Origin: Chlamydiales bacterium
GTDB lineage: Bacteria; Chlamydiota; Chlamydiia; Chlamydiales; JACKPQ01
Assembly (NCBI GenBank): GCA_024233435.1
Contig: JACKPQ010000009.1
Span: forward strand, 1 to 10,794
Length of the DNA stretch: 10,794 bases
Direction: 5' to 3'
A model generated the notes under the pieces. It made no database searches and was not told where the DNA came from. It worked only from the letters and a program-made list of their open reading frames with translations. Both the position numbers and the translations under genes were made by a program. This document shows positions 4,839-10,794 of this stretch, one piece after another (position 1 is the stretch's first letter; each line of letters begins with the position of its first letter).

Positions 4839-6302
4839 ATGGAAGAAATATTTGGTCGTGAATCAGAAAAAGGAAAACTAGAACGCCTTATTAAGTCTGC
4901 AAAACCTGAATTATTAGCAGTTTACGGTCGTCGTCGAGTTGGTAAAACCTTTCTTATGCGAGAATATTTTAGAAACCGAGGGATCTTTTTTGAGCTCACG
5001 GGCGTCTATAAAGGAAATACCGCTGACCAGTTACGGAGGTTTCCAGAAGCTTTCTATGAAGCCTTTCCCTCGCAAAAAGAGATAAATATCCCAAAGGATT
5101 GGAAAGAGGCTTTTGATATTCTCAGGGAAAGAATTAGCCAAGAACCACAAGAGCAAAAAATTATTCTGTTCTTGGATGAGCTGCCCTGGCTTGCTGCTAA
5201 GCGGCCAGAGCTCCTGATGTCATTAGAGCACGCTTGGAATCGTTACTTTTCAAGAAAACCAAATGTCATCATGATTCTATGTGGATCTGCTGCCTCGTGG
5301 ATGATAAAAAAAATAATCAATAACAGTGGAGGGCTTTATGGGAGACTCACTGAAAAAATCCATCTCCAACCATTTACCCTTCTCGAAACAGAAAAGTATT
5401 TAGCAGTAAGAGGTATTCATCTAGAGCGTAAGCAACTTGTGGAAGTCTATATGTCTATTGGAGGTATTCCAAAATACTTGGACCACATTCTAAAAGGGAT
5501 GTCTGCTTCACAAATCATTCAAACTCTTTGCTTCTCACCTGGAGGATTTCTAAACACAGAGTTTCGTAGTTTATTCGAAGCCCTTTTTGGATCGCATAAA
5601 CATCACATTGCAGTTATTGAAGCTCTGGCAGCATCTCCGCAGGGACTAACCTATAAGCAATTAGCCAACTCCACACAATTAACTTCTGGCGGACAGCTTT
5701 CTGATATCATCGATGACTTAGAAGCGTCAGGTTTTATCGGTGTCGTGCCTTTTTATGGTCGCAAAAAGCAAACTGAACGTTATCGTATTATTGATGAGTA
5801 TACGCTTTTTTATCTTGCTTGGATTAAAGATGCGCTCTTTTATCAAGAGAGGCCTATAACAGCAAATTATTGGCAAAGTGTGCAGCAAAGCCAAAAATAT
5901 AATGTCTGGGCAGGTTATGCTTTTGAAAATATATGTTTCAAACACATTACAAGCATTATTGAAGCACTTAAAATTTCAGTGGTCGCGCGCTCTGCGTCTT
6001 ACTGGGCCCATCATTCAAAACCTGGTGGTGATATACCGGGAGCGCAAATTGATCTAATCATAGATAGAGCAGATCGAACGATGAGTCTTTGTGAAATGAA
6101 ATTTGCAAACGCCCCTTATATCGTAACAAAAGACTACGCTCTTAAAATGAACCAAAAGCGCTCTACTTTTCAAGCACTCTCTAAAACTAAGAAAACACTT
6201 TTTAACATTCTCATTGCACCTTATGGAGCTGTAGAAAATGCTTCTTATCACTCAGCATTTGACCAGCATCTCACATTAGAGGCTTTATTCCATCCTGTTT
6301 GA
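4839..6302 (+). CDS. AAA+ ATPase, archaeal-ATPase/DUF234-like
   Basis: The 487-residue protein has a P-loop ATPase domain with Walker A GRRRVGKT (30-37), Walker B IILFLDE (108-114) and sensor-like MILCGS (145-150). A winged-helix-like region follows at about 255-310 (GLTYKQLANSTQLTSGG then a DDLEASGFI helix). The C-terminal domain (about 355-487) has GAQIDLII (401-408) and LCEMKFA (417-423). Together these form a PD-(D/E)xK-like core (D405, E419, K421). This order fits the ATPase_2/DUF234 group, which differs from the AAA_14 protein upstream. Biological role is not established for the family; a nuclease role is conjecture. GAGG (4826-4829) lies 9 nt before the ATG. The gene is preceded by the 51-bp array and has no close operon partner. 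Confidence 0.9.
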   Translation: MEEIFGRESEKGKLERLIKSAKPELLAVYGRRRVGKTFLMREYFRNRGIFFELTGVYKGNTADQLRRFPEAFYEAFPSQKEINIPKDWKEAFDILRERISQEPQEQKIILFLDELPWLAAKRPELLMSLEHAWNRYFSRKPNVIMILCGSAASWMIKKIINNSGGLYGRLTEKIHLQPFTLLETEKYLAVRGIHLERKQLVEVYMSIGGIPKYLDHILKGMSASQIIQTLCFSPGGFLNTEFRSLFEALFGSHKHHIAVIEALAASPQGLTYKQLANSTQLTSGGQLSDIIDDLEASGFIGVVPFYGRKKQTERYRIIDEYTLFYLAWIKDALFYQERPITANYWQSVQQSQKYNVWAGYAFENICFKHITSIIEALKISVVARSASYWAHHSKPGGDIPGAQIDLIIDRADRTMSLCEMKFANAPYIVTKDYALKMNQKRSTFQALSKTKKTLFNILIAPYGAVENASYHSAFDQHLTLEALFHPV

Positions 6303-6337
6303 GGGATTCCACTGCCCATGATAAGGCCCATCTTTTT

Positions 6338-6359
6338 GCGATTTTTCTAGAAAAATTGC
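6338..6359. repeat. AT-rich hairpin downstream of the second ATPase gene
   Basis: GCGATTTTT and AAAAATTGC (6338-6346 and 6351-6359) can pair over 9 bp, with one G-U, around CTAG. No T-run follows on either strand. It lies 36 bp after the ATPase stop and could mark its transcript end, but it is not a canonical terminator. Confidence 0.35.
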
Positions 6360-6402
6360 TGGAAACCTCAAAATCTCGGAGTAGCCTGCTCAAAGCAATT
6401 TG

Positions 6403-6423
6403 AAGACACCCTCTGGATGTCTT
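6403..6423 (+). repeat. small hairpin abutting the MITE-like element
   Basis: AAGACA (6403-6408) and TGTCTT (6418-6423) pair, with two further C-G pairs inside one mismatch. No T-run follows. It ends where the MITE-like element begins. It may be a weak terminator for the ATPase transcript, but that is uncertain. Confidence 0.3.
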
Positions 6424-6481
6424 ATACCAATTCTGAAGAATAAATTAAATCTGATTTAAATTTATTTCTCAGAATTGGTAT
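6424..6481. mobile_element. MITE-like palindromic element
   Basis: A 58-bp near-perfect inverted repeat has outer arms ATACCAATTCTGA (6424-6436) and TCAGAATTGGTAT (6469-6481), exact over 13 bp. Most of the inner AT-rich bases also pair. A half copy occurs at 10248-10276, identical to the left end at 24 of 25 positions. TTA lies at both outer boundaries (6422-6424 and 6481-6483), which could be a short target duplication. This is what a tiny non-autonomous transposon or interspersed palindrome looks like. No transposase is present, so any helper would be elsewhere. Confidence 0.65.
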
Positions 6482-6507
6482 TATGTTCAATTTAAGTTCT
6501 CGTACAC

Positions 6508-6513
6508 TATAAT
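6508..6513 (+). promoter_or_regulatory. perfect TATAAT just upstream of the RNA methyltransferase
   Basis: TATAAT ends only 7 nt before the ATG at 6521. If it is the -10, transcription begins at or next to the ATG and the mRNA is leaderless. No good -35 is visible at 17 bp (GTTCAA). The right end of the MITE-like element also offers TATTAT (6479-6484) as an alternative -10 that would leave a normal leader. Confidence 0.45.
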
Positions 6514-6520
6514 TGGTGCC

Positions 6521-7603
6521 ATGCTAGTAGAAATCACAGATTTATCATCTTCAGGTGAAGGAGTTGGCCATGTGGATGGTATGGCCGTCTTTGTTGATGG
6601 AGCGTTGCCAGGTGAGAGGGTTAAGCTCAAGGACCTTATTAAGAAAAAGCGCTTTGCAAAGGCACAGTTGGAGAAAGTGGTTGAGGCTTCCCCTGATCGG
6701 GTTAAGCCTGTGTGTCCATTGTTTGGAACCTGCGGTGGTTGCCAAATCATGCATTTGGATTATGAGAAGCAGTTGGAGTTTAAAAGGAAGCGAGTGCAGG
6801 AAGCTTTAAGGCGCATTGGTGGATTTGATATTGAAGTAGAAAAGTGCATTCCATCACCCAGGCAGCTGGGATACCGCAATAAAATCCATTTGCACAATGG
6901 AGGCTTTTACAAGAAGCATAGTCATGAGATTGTCAAAGTTGATCGGTGCTATATCCACAATGAGATTGGGGAGAAGGCATTGCCCAGCGTTCACGGAGTA
7001 AAAGAGGCGATTATCAAGACTTCGTTCGCTGATGGGCAGGTGATGCGTGTGGTTGATGGTGTTGCTGATAAGGAAGCGATCTATGAGACTCTGGGTGATT
7101 TGCGCTTTGAAATTGGCCCGAGGGATTTTTTTCAAATCAATCCTGAGCAGGCTTTAAATTTATACAGGGTTGCCATTGAGTTTGCGGGGATTAAAAAAGG
7201 CGATCATGTTTTAGATGCTTATTGTGGAGTAGGATGCTTGGCACTATTTGCCTCTAAGGTTGCTAAATCTGTGCATGGGATTGAAAGTGGTCGACAAGCT
7301 ATTTTAAGGGCAAAAAAGAACGCTGAGCTAAACGGCGTTAAGAATGTCTCTTTTGAATGCGGGCATGTGGAGCAATCTGATTTAGCGTGCGATGTTTTGT
7401 TTATCAATCCTCCTCGTGGAGGGTTGGCAGAAGGGGTGGTCGATAGAATTAAGGCGCGCACGTGTGTTTATATTTCATGCGATCCTGCAACGCTTGCCCG
7501 AGATTTAAAAAAGCTGTCGAGCTACCGACTGGTCAAAGTGCAGCCGCTAGATATGTTTCCGCAGACGGTGCATGTCGAAACGGTTTGTCTACTGCAGCGG
7601 TAA
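6521..7603 (+). CDS. rlmD: RNA m5U methyltransferase, TrmA/RlmD family with Fe-S cluster site
   Basis: The 360-residue protein has a TRAM domain (about 1-52). It then has the [4Fe-4S] cysteines C65, C71, C74 and C143, the spacing of RlmD (RumA). The SAM-binding domain has motif I LDAYCGVG (231-238) and motif IV NPPRGG (296-301). It also has the catalytic nucleophile C320 in SCDP and the general base E353 in HVETV. All key residues are intact. The family makes 5-methyluridine in 23S rRNA or tRNA with S-adenosylmethionine. The RlmD assignment is by Cys pattern; RlmCD or another specificity is possible. Chlamydiae carry a homologue named ygcA, which fits the suspected host group. The start fits the TRAM domain although only a weak GGTG lies upstream. 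Its last 15 bp overlap the end of the convergent gene. Confidence 0.92.
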   Translation: MLVEITDLSSSGEGVGHVDGMAVFVDGALPGERVKLKDLIKKKRFAKAQLEKVVEASPDRVKPVCPLFGTCGGCQIMHLDYEKQLEFKRKRVQEALRRIGGFDIEVEKCIPSPRQLGYRNKIHLHNGGFYKKHSHEIVKVDRCYIHNEIGEKALPSVHGVKEAIIKTSFADGQVMRVVDGVADKEAIYETLGDLRFEIGPRDFFQINPEQALNLYRVAIEFAGIKKGDHVLDAYCGVGCLALFASKVAKSVHGIESGRQAILRAKKNAELNGVKNVSFECGHVEQSDLACDVLFINPPRGGLAEGVVDRIKARTCVYISCDPATLARDLKKLSSYRLVKVQPLDMFPQTVHVETVCLLQR

Positions 7604-8146
7604 ATAGGTCACAATTTCATAGCGACCCAGTTTGTGTTTTTCTAAGATTTCATCACGTGCTTTTAGCAGCTCTTGCACTTGAGGCGCGAGCATCTTTAAA
7701 AGTGTTTGCAGATAGTGGCTGGTTGCGTTGTCGTCTAAAAAAACAAAGTTATCGATGCGCTCAATAAGCTTGGAGTAGGGGAGCATTTCTTCACCTGTGA
7801 CCCAATCGTTGGTTGTAAATAGAGCAACGGGCTTTCCGCTTGCATCGATTGCTAGGGCGATGAGATGATGATGCACACTTTGATCTGCATCGCTTAAAAA
7901 GGTGTGAAAGTGGCCTTGTTCATTTTCTCGATGGGAGTGATAAAAATAGAGTGCGCCACTTGTTGGATCGAAAATATTGCTTTCAGGTGTAGGTGTGGAC
8001 AGCTTTGGAAGGTCTAGATGCACTGGAGGTAAAACGTGAGGTGAGCGGGGAAAGCGCATCAAGGCGAGTGTGATGAGAGCAAATGAAGAAAGAATGAGAA
8101 TAATACGTTGCATCAAAAAATCTTTTGCTTTGCGCCCTCTATTCAT
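7589..8146 (-). CDS. exported or membrane-anchored DUF6969-like protein
   Basis: The 185-residue protein has one hydrophobic segment near the N terminus (about 13-29, IILILSSFALITLAL) and a soluble rest. The core has GALYFYHSHR, QGHFHTFL, HHLIALAID and LFTTNDWVTGE in order. I associate this His-rich pattern with DUF6969, from memory. No function is known for that family; the spaced His residues suggest metal binding, which is conjecture. A second Met at 8113 would give a cleaner signal peptide (MQRIILIL). Neither start has a ribosome binding site, so the start is unsettled. There is no lipobox. It is convergent with, and overlaps by 15 bp, the methyltransferase gene. It is divergent from the membrane protein gene with only 29 bp between if 8146 is used. 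Confidence 0.75.
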   Translation of the reverse strand: MNRGRKAKDFLMQRIILILSSFALITLALMRFPRSPHVLPPVHLDLPKLSTPTPESNIFDPTSGALYFYHSHRENEQGHFHTFLSDADQSVHHHLIALAIDASGKPVALFTTNDWVTGEEMLPYSKLIERIDNFVFLDDNATSHYLQTLLKMLAPQVQELLKARDEILEKHKLGRYEIVTYLPLQ

Positions 8147-8153
8147 TTATATA
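8125..8153 (+). promoter_or_regulatory. weak candidate promoter for the membrane-protein gene
   Basis: TTGCTT (8125-8130) and TATATA (8148-8153) are 17 bp apart. Both depart from consensus. It overlaps the start of the divergent DUF6969-like gene, so the two genes may interfere with each other's expression. The strong AGGAGG at 8164-8169 supports high translation of the plus-strand gene. Confidence 0.3.
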
Positions 8154-8175
8154 CCAATACAACAGGAGGAAATAA

Positions 8176-8919
8176 ATGAAACGTTTCAATTTTAAATCTG
8201 CAATTGTTGCAGGGTTTGTCGCAACAGTTGTCATGACGATTTTCATGGCATTCTTTGACATGAATATCACTAAATTGCTTGGTATGGCTATGGGCAAAAC
8301 AGGCTCGATGGCGTATATCATCGGAGGACTTATCCATCTTGGCGTAGGTCTATTTTATGGACTTATTTTTGCTTTGATTGTTCAGCCGATCCTAAATAAA
8401 TTGCCCGGGTTTTTATCGGGATCGCTTTATGGGATTGCCATCGGTGTCATCGCCTTAATTTTTACGCCAATGTTCATGGGAAAATTGCATAAATGGGGTG
8501 GTCAGTGCCATCCGATGGGAACAGCAAAGGTCTATGCACAATATGGCTATCAGGGATGCTATCCACAAGATCCAGAGCACCCTTGTTATCCGCAGCATCC
8601 TAACGGTGATCAAGATCAGCAACAAAAGCAGTATCCATACGATCAGGATGAAGACGAAACGGAAGATGACGAGGAATCAGATAACGATCAGGCGCCTAAT
8701 CAGCCCAATCCACCTCAGTATCCTGAGCAAGATGATTACGGTTCATCCCCGTATTATAAGCAAAACGCATATTCTCCACCGCATGAGCACCAAATGAATC
8801 CTTGCGCGCCTGCGAAAAAAGCAAGCTTGCCAGCATGGCTCTGGGTGTTGATCAATCACGTTGTTTATGGTTTTGTTCTTGGTGTTTTTTACCGTCCACA
8901 CAGAACAGATGAACAGTAA
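8176..8919 (+). CDS. polytopic membrane protein with acidic low-complexity insert
   Basis: The 247-residue protein has likely membrane segments at about 8-27 (GFVATVVMTIF), 47-70, 80-101 and 217-240. The first three resemble small bacterial proteins of the DUF6789/DUF1440 kind; that link is weak. Between the third and fourth lies an insert of about 110 residues rich in Gln, Pro, Tyr, Asp and Glu, with runs such as DEDETEDDEESD and repeated YPQ/HP units. His and Cys residues are also scattered through it (HPCYPQHP). Such an insert would protrude on one face of the membrane, and its extended, charged nature suggests binding or spacing rather than catalysis. AGGAGG lies 6 nt before the ATG, a strong site. 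The gene ends at a bidirectional terminator. Function unknown. Confidence 0.82.
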   Translation: MKRFNFKSAIVAGFVATVVMTIFMAFFDMNITKLLGMAMGKTGSMAYIIGGLIHLGVGLFYGLIFALIVQPILNKLPGFLSGSLYGIAIGVIALIFTPMFMGKLHKWGGQCHPMGTAKVYAQYGYQGCYPQDPEHPCYPQHPNGDQDQQQKQYPYDQDEDETEDDEESDNDQAPNQPNPPQYPEQDDYGSSPYYKQNAYSPPHEHQMNPCAPAKKASLPAWLWVLINHVVYGFVLGVFYRPHRTDEQ

Positions 8920-8921
8920 TA

Positions 8922-8943
8922 AAACTCGGGTACGCCCGAGTTT
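8922..8943. terminator. bidirectional Rho-independent terminator
   Basis: AAACTCGGG (8922-8930) and CCCGAGTTT (8935-8943) form a perfect 9-bp stem around TACG. The plus strand continues into T-rich sequence and the minus strand into TTTTATT. It serves the membrane-protein gene (ends 8919) and the convergent phosphodiesterase gene, whose stop codon (8942-8944) overlaps it. Confidence 0.85.
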
Positions 8944-10228
8944 AAATTCCGATTTTTGCGTAGATGGGGTGATGGTCTGAAAGAGCCTCATCTGGATGCT
9001 CAATGCTATATCCCGATAAGATTTTGATTTCACTGATGTGGGCAGCTTTCCCTATGCCTAGGATATAATCAAGGGCTTCATCAAATGGGAGAGCGTGGAC
9101 TTCAATGATTTCATTAAGGTTCACTTGTCCTGTGCTGTTTGAGCTTTTAATCGCGTTTATTTCTGCTTCAAAGGCATCGAGAGATTGTGAAACAAAGTGG
9201 TTCCAGGCAAGTTGATTAGCAGTGTTTGATAGATCAATATGCTTTTTCAAATTCTCTAATTGCTCTTGCATTTGCTCAAGATTAACATTGCTAACGGAGC
9301 TTTTCCAAAAGTCTGCTTCGAATTGTGGAGCTAGCAGCTTTTTAAATGAGTGCAAAGCGTTTGCAACACTTAAAAGCTCGCTTGCAGAAAGTGTCGGATG
9401 TGTTTTCCACAGCATGTCGTAATGCTTAAAGAATGTGGTTGATGTTGCAATCTGCCTCATCTCTTTTGGCATAGGATCGTGGATTGGAGCAACGAGTGGG
9501 TTGAGAACAGATTGGTTGTATTCTGCATCGCACCTGTCGACATTTAAGTCTCCGCATAAATAGCGTGGAACGGTGGCTGGTAAATAGGCGCCAAGCTCAA
9601 TGGCAGCTTTACTTTGCTCTTGGCGGGCTTCTGCGTAGGTCAGGAGTTGACCCCCATCTGTAATGTCTTGCCGCCAGCTATAACGTGAAGAGCCTTGAAA
9701 ATGTCCTGCAGCAATGTGGACAGTGACTTTTTGATCGTGGTTGAGCAGACAAAAATCTGCAGTGCCAAGAGAGAGCCATTTTTCTGCGCAGAGCAGGTTG
9801 GGGTGGGGTGTAAAACGGAAGTTGCTAATAGGAGGTTTGCTAAATATGGCTAGCCCAGATGAAAAGGCGAAAAGATTGGTATTGAGGTGTAAATAAGCAT
9901 GAGCATAGTGTCCTTTTAATCTTTCAAAGAGGCTTTTGGCAAGCTCAGGTTCAAAGACCTCTTGCAAGATAATGAGGTCGGCATCGATCTCAAGGAGCAA
10001 TTTTGCCATGCCATCGACGCGATCTTTCCAGGGTTTTGTTGCAACAAGAAAATCAGGCAGCCCTAAAACATTCCAAGTGACAATCGAGAGCTCTTTTTGA
10101 TCTGTGATTTGTAAATCAGGTGCCATGCCAGTGAGGTGCACAAAAGGATTGGCATCGATTGGAACAACCGATGAGGGCGCGCATGCATAGAGGAGGGCAA
10201 GTGCAAGTATTGATAGTAATGTCTTCAT
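8942..10228 (-). CDS. lipoprotein phosphodiesterase, neutral sphingomyelinase-like (EEP fold)
   Basis: The 428-residue protein starts with a lipoprotein signal (MKTLLSILALALLYAC; lipobox L-Y-A-C with C16). The rest is an endonuclease/exonuclease/phosphatase fold with the full set of family landmarks: TWNVLGLP (N53), LQEV (E90), GHFQGS (H176), GDLNVD (D227, N229), LDYILG (D387) and SDHHP (D418, H419). The pattern is closest to bacterial neutral sphingomyelinases, which cleave sphingomyelin or related phosphodiesters. Between D227 and D387 there is about 150 residues, longer than usual, with a Gln/Glu/Lys-rich coiled-coil-like stretch (about 318-332). As a surface lipoprotein it could act on host membranes, a plausible role for an intracellular bacterium. 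Substrate is unproven. The start follows from the signal; only a weak ribosome binding site precedes it. Confidence 0.87.
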   Translation of the reverse strand: MKTLLSILALALLYACAPSSVVPIDANPFVHLTGMAPDLQITDQKELSIVTWNVLGLPDFLVATKPWKDRVDGMAKLLLEIDADLIILQEVFEPELAKSLFERLKGHYAHAYLHLNTNLFAFSSGLAIFSKPPISNFRFTPHPNLLCAEKWLSLGTADFCLLNHDQKVTVHIAAGHFQGSSRYSWRQDITDGGQLLTYAEARQEQSKAAIELGAYLPATVPRYLCGDLNVDRCDAEYNQSVLNPLVAPIHDPMPKEMRQIATSTTFFKHYDMLWKTHPTLSASELLSVANALHSFKKLLAPQFEADFWKSSVSNVNLEQMQEQLENLKKHIDLSNTANQLAWNHFVSQSLDAFEAEINAIKSSNSTGQVNLNEIIEVHALPFDEALDYILGIGKAAHISEIKILSGYSIEHPDEALSDHHPIYAKIGI

Positions 10229-10247
10229 TTTTTCACACTATCACAAG

Positions 10248-10276
10248 TTATACCAATTCTGAAAAATAAATTTGAT
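10248..10276. repeat. solitary half copy of the MITE-like repeat
   Basis: TTATACCAATTCTGAAAAAT and onward (10248-10272) matches the left end of the element at 6422 in 24 of 25 positions. No inverted partner arm follows. Its complement supplies TATAAC (10247-10252), a possible -10 for the phosphodiesterase gene, so the repeat may contribute regulatory sequence. Confidence 0.6.
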
Positions 10277-10278
10277 TG

Positions 10279-10287
10279 TGCTATAAA
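10279..10287 (+). promoter_or_regulatory. extended -10 promoter of the host-attachment-like gene
   Basis: TGCTATAAA (10279-10287) is an extended -10. A good -35 is not visible at the usual distance. Initiation near 10294 gives a leader of about 29 nt before the ATG at 10323, including GAGGG (10314-10318). Confidence 0.5.
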
Positions 10288-10322
10288 ACTCCTGTTGATA
10301 AGATCACACCAAAGAGGGTTTT

Positions 10323-10778
10323 ATGAAGAAAATGTGGGTATTGATTGCTGATAGTAGTCGCGCAGAGATCGTTGAGGTGGAAGGGGTTGGAAAAAAAATC
10401 TTGCAGGTGCAAAATTTTAAGCACGATAAGTCACGCGCTCGTAATCGAGCCATCGATACAGATCGCCCTGGACATATGAATGATCGCGTAGGTGGCCAGC
10501 GCCACGCTATGGAAAATCATCACGATGCGCATACGCATGAGCGCGAGGTGTTTGCAAGGCAGATCGTTGAAGCATTAGAGCTTGCCCATTCTAACCATCA
10601 GTTCGAAGAGTTTGCCATTGTGGCCCCAGCGGCTCTTCTCGGTGACCTTAATCACGCCATGGGAAAAACCCTAAAAAAGGCCCTTCTAAAAGAGGTCACA
10701 CACGACATCGCTGGCATCGCAGATGAGAAAAAGCGCCATGATCTCATGTGTAAATATCTCGATCTTTGGAATCATTAA
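10323..10778 (+). CDS. host-attachment-type protein (PF10116-like, related to eRF1 domain)
   Basis: The 151-residue soluble protein has the landmarks of the family named 'protein required for attachment to host cells'. They are WVLIADSSRAEIVE (5-18), TDRPGH (46-51), a His-rich HHDAHTHEREVFARQI segment (66-81) and FAIVAPAALLGDL (97-109). The family is also related to the first domain of eukaryotic release factor 1. It is widely found in plant- and animal-associated proteobacteria and linked to attachment, but the biochemical role is unclear. The start has GAGGG 4-5 nt upstream and an extended -10 promoter. Length is normal, so the gene is complete. It is divergent from the phosphodiesterase gene, and the two share a 94-bp regulatory region with a half MITE-like repeat. 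Confidence 0.85.
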   Translation: MKKMWVLIADSSRAEIVEVEGVGKKILQVQNFKHDKSRARNRAIDTDRPGHMNDRVGGQRHAMENHHDAHTHEREVFARQIVEALELAHSNHQFEEFAIVAPAALLGDLNHAMGKTLKKALLKEVTHDIAGIADEKKRHDLMCKYLDLWNH

Positions 10779-10794
10779 GATTGCTGTTAATTTT

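Noticed and set aside
8498..8797. Plus-strand ORF inside the membrane-protein gene
   Set aside because: It is an out-of-frame shadow of the low-complexity insert, with no separate start signal.

Overview
This window looks like a piece of the chromosome of a host-associated, probably amoeba-dwelling bacterium of moderate GC (roughly 40-45 % by eye). A chlamydia-related organism (Parachlamydiales/Simkania-like) is my best guess. The guess rests on a TrmA/RlmD-type RNA methyltransferase of the kind chlamydiae carry as ygcA, a host-attachment-type protein, several envelope or secreted proteins, accessory AAA+ ATPases, and a small basic protein that resembles a family best known from giant viruses of protists. 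No 16S rRNA or other decisive marker is present, so the assignment is an inference.

Layout. (1) 1-750, minus strand: a Doc-type Fic toxin preceded by a MazE/AbrB-like antitoxin. A strong promoter has a palindrome lying across its -10 region. A possible third ORF overlaps the toxin end and runs off the left edge. (2) 864-2699: a RimJ/RimL-like acetyltransferase (minus) divergent from an unusual exported or dual-start DUF952-peptide deformylase fusion (plus). (3) 2752-6302: an accessory block with two different AAA+ ATPases, each ending in a PD-(D/E)xK-like domain. Each is preceded by its own repeated operator-like array. Between them lie a small basic DUF5754-like gene on the opposite strand and a gene-poor stretch of about 370 bp. 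(4) 6303-8146: a MITE-like palindrome, then the RNA m5U methyltransferase, whose end overlaps that of a convergent exported DUF6969-like protein. (5) 8176-10794: a polytopic membrane protein with an acidic low-complexity insert, a bidirectional terminator, a lipoprotein phosphodiesterase resembling neutral sphingomyelinases, and a host-attachment/eRF1-like protein. The last two diverge from a region holding half of the MITE-like repeat.

How the genes fit together. Most look like independent single-gene units with their own promoters; the toxin-antitoxin pair is the only clear operon. The membrane, secreted and attachment genes suggest interaction with a eukaryotic host. The toxin-antitoxin pair and the two ATPases look like mobile or defence-type accessory genes. 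The most unusual signals are a tandemly duplicated promoter-operator unit (2752-2815), an array of alternating GCGYRAA-like half-sites with a 51-bp period (4716-4824), the deformylase fusion, and the repeat family at 6424-6481 and 10248-10276.
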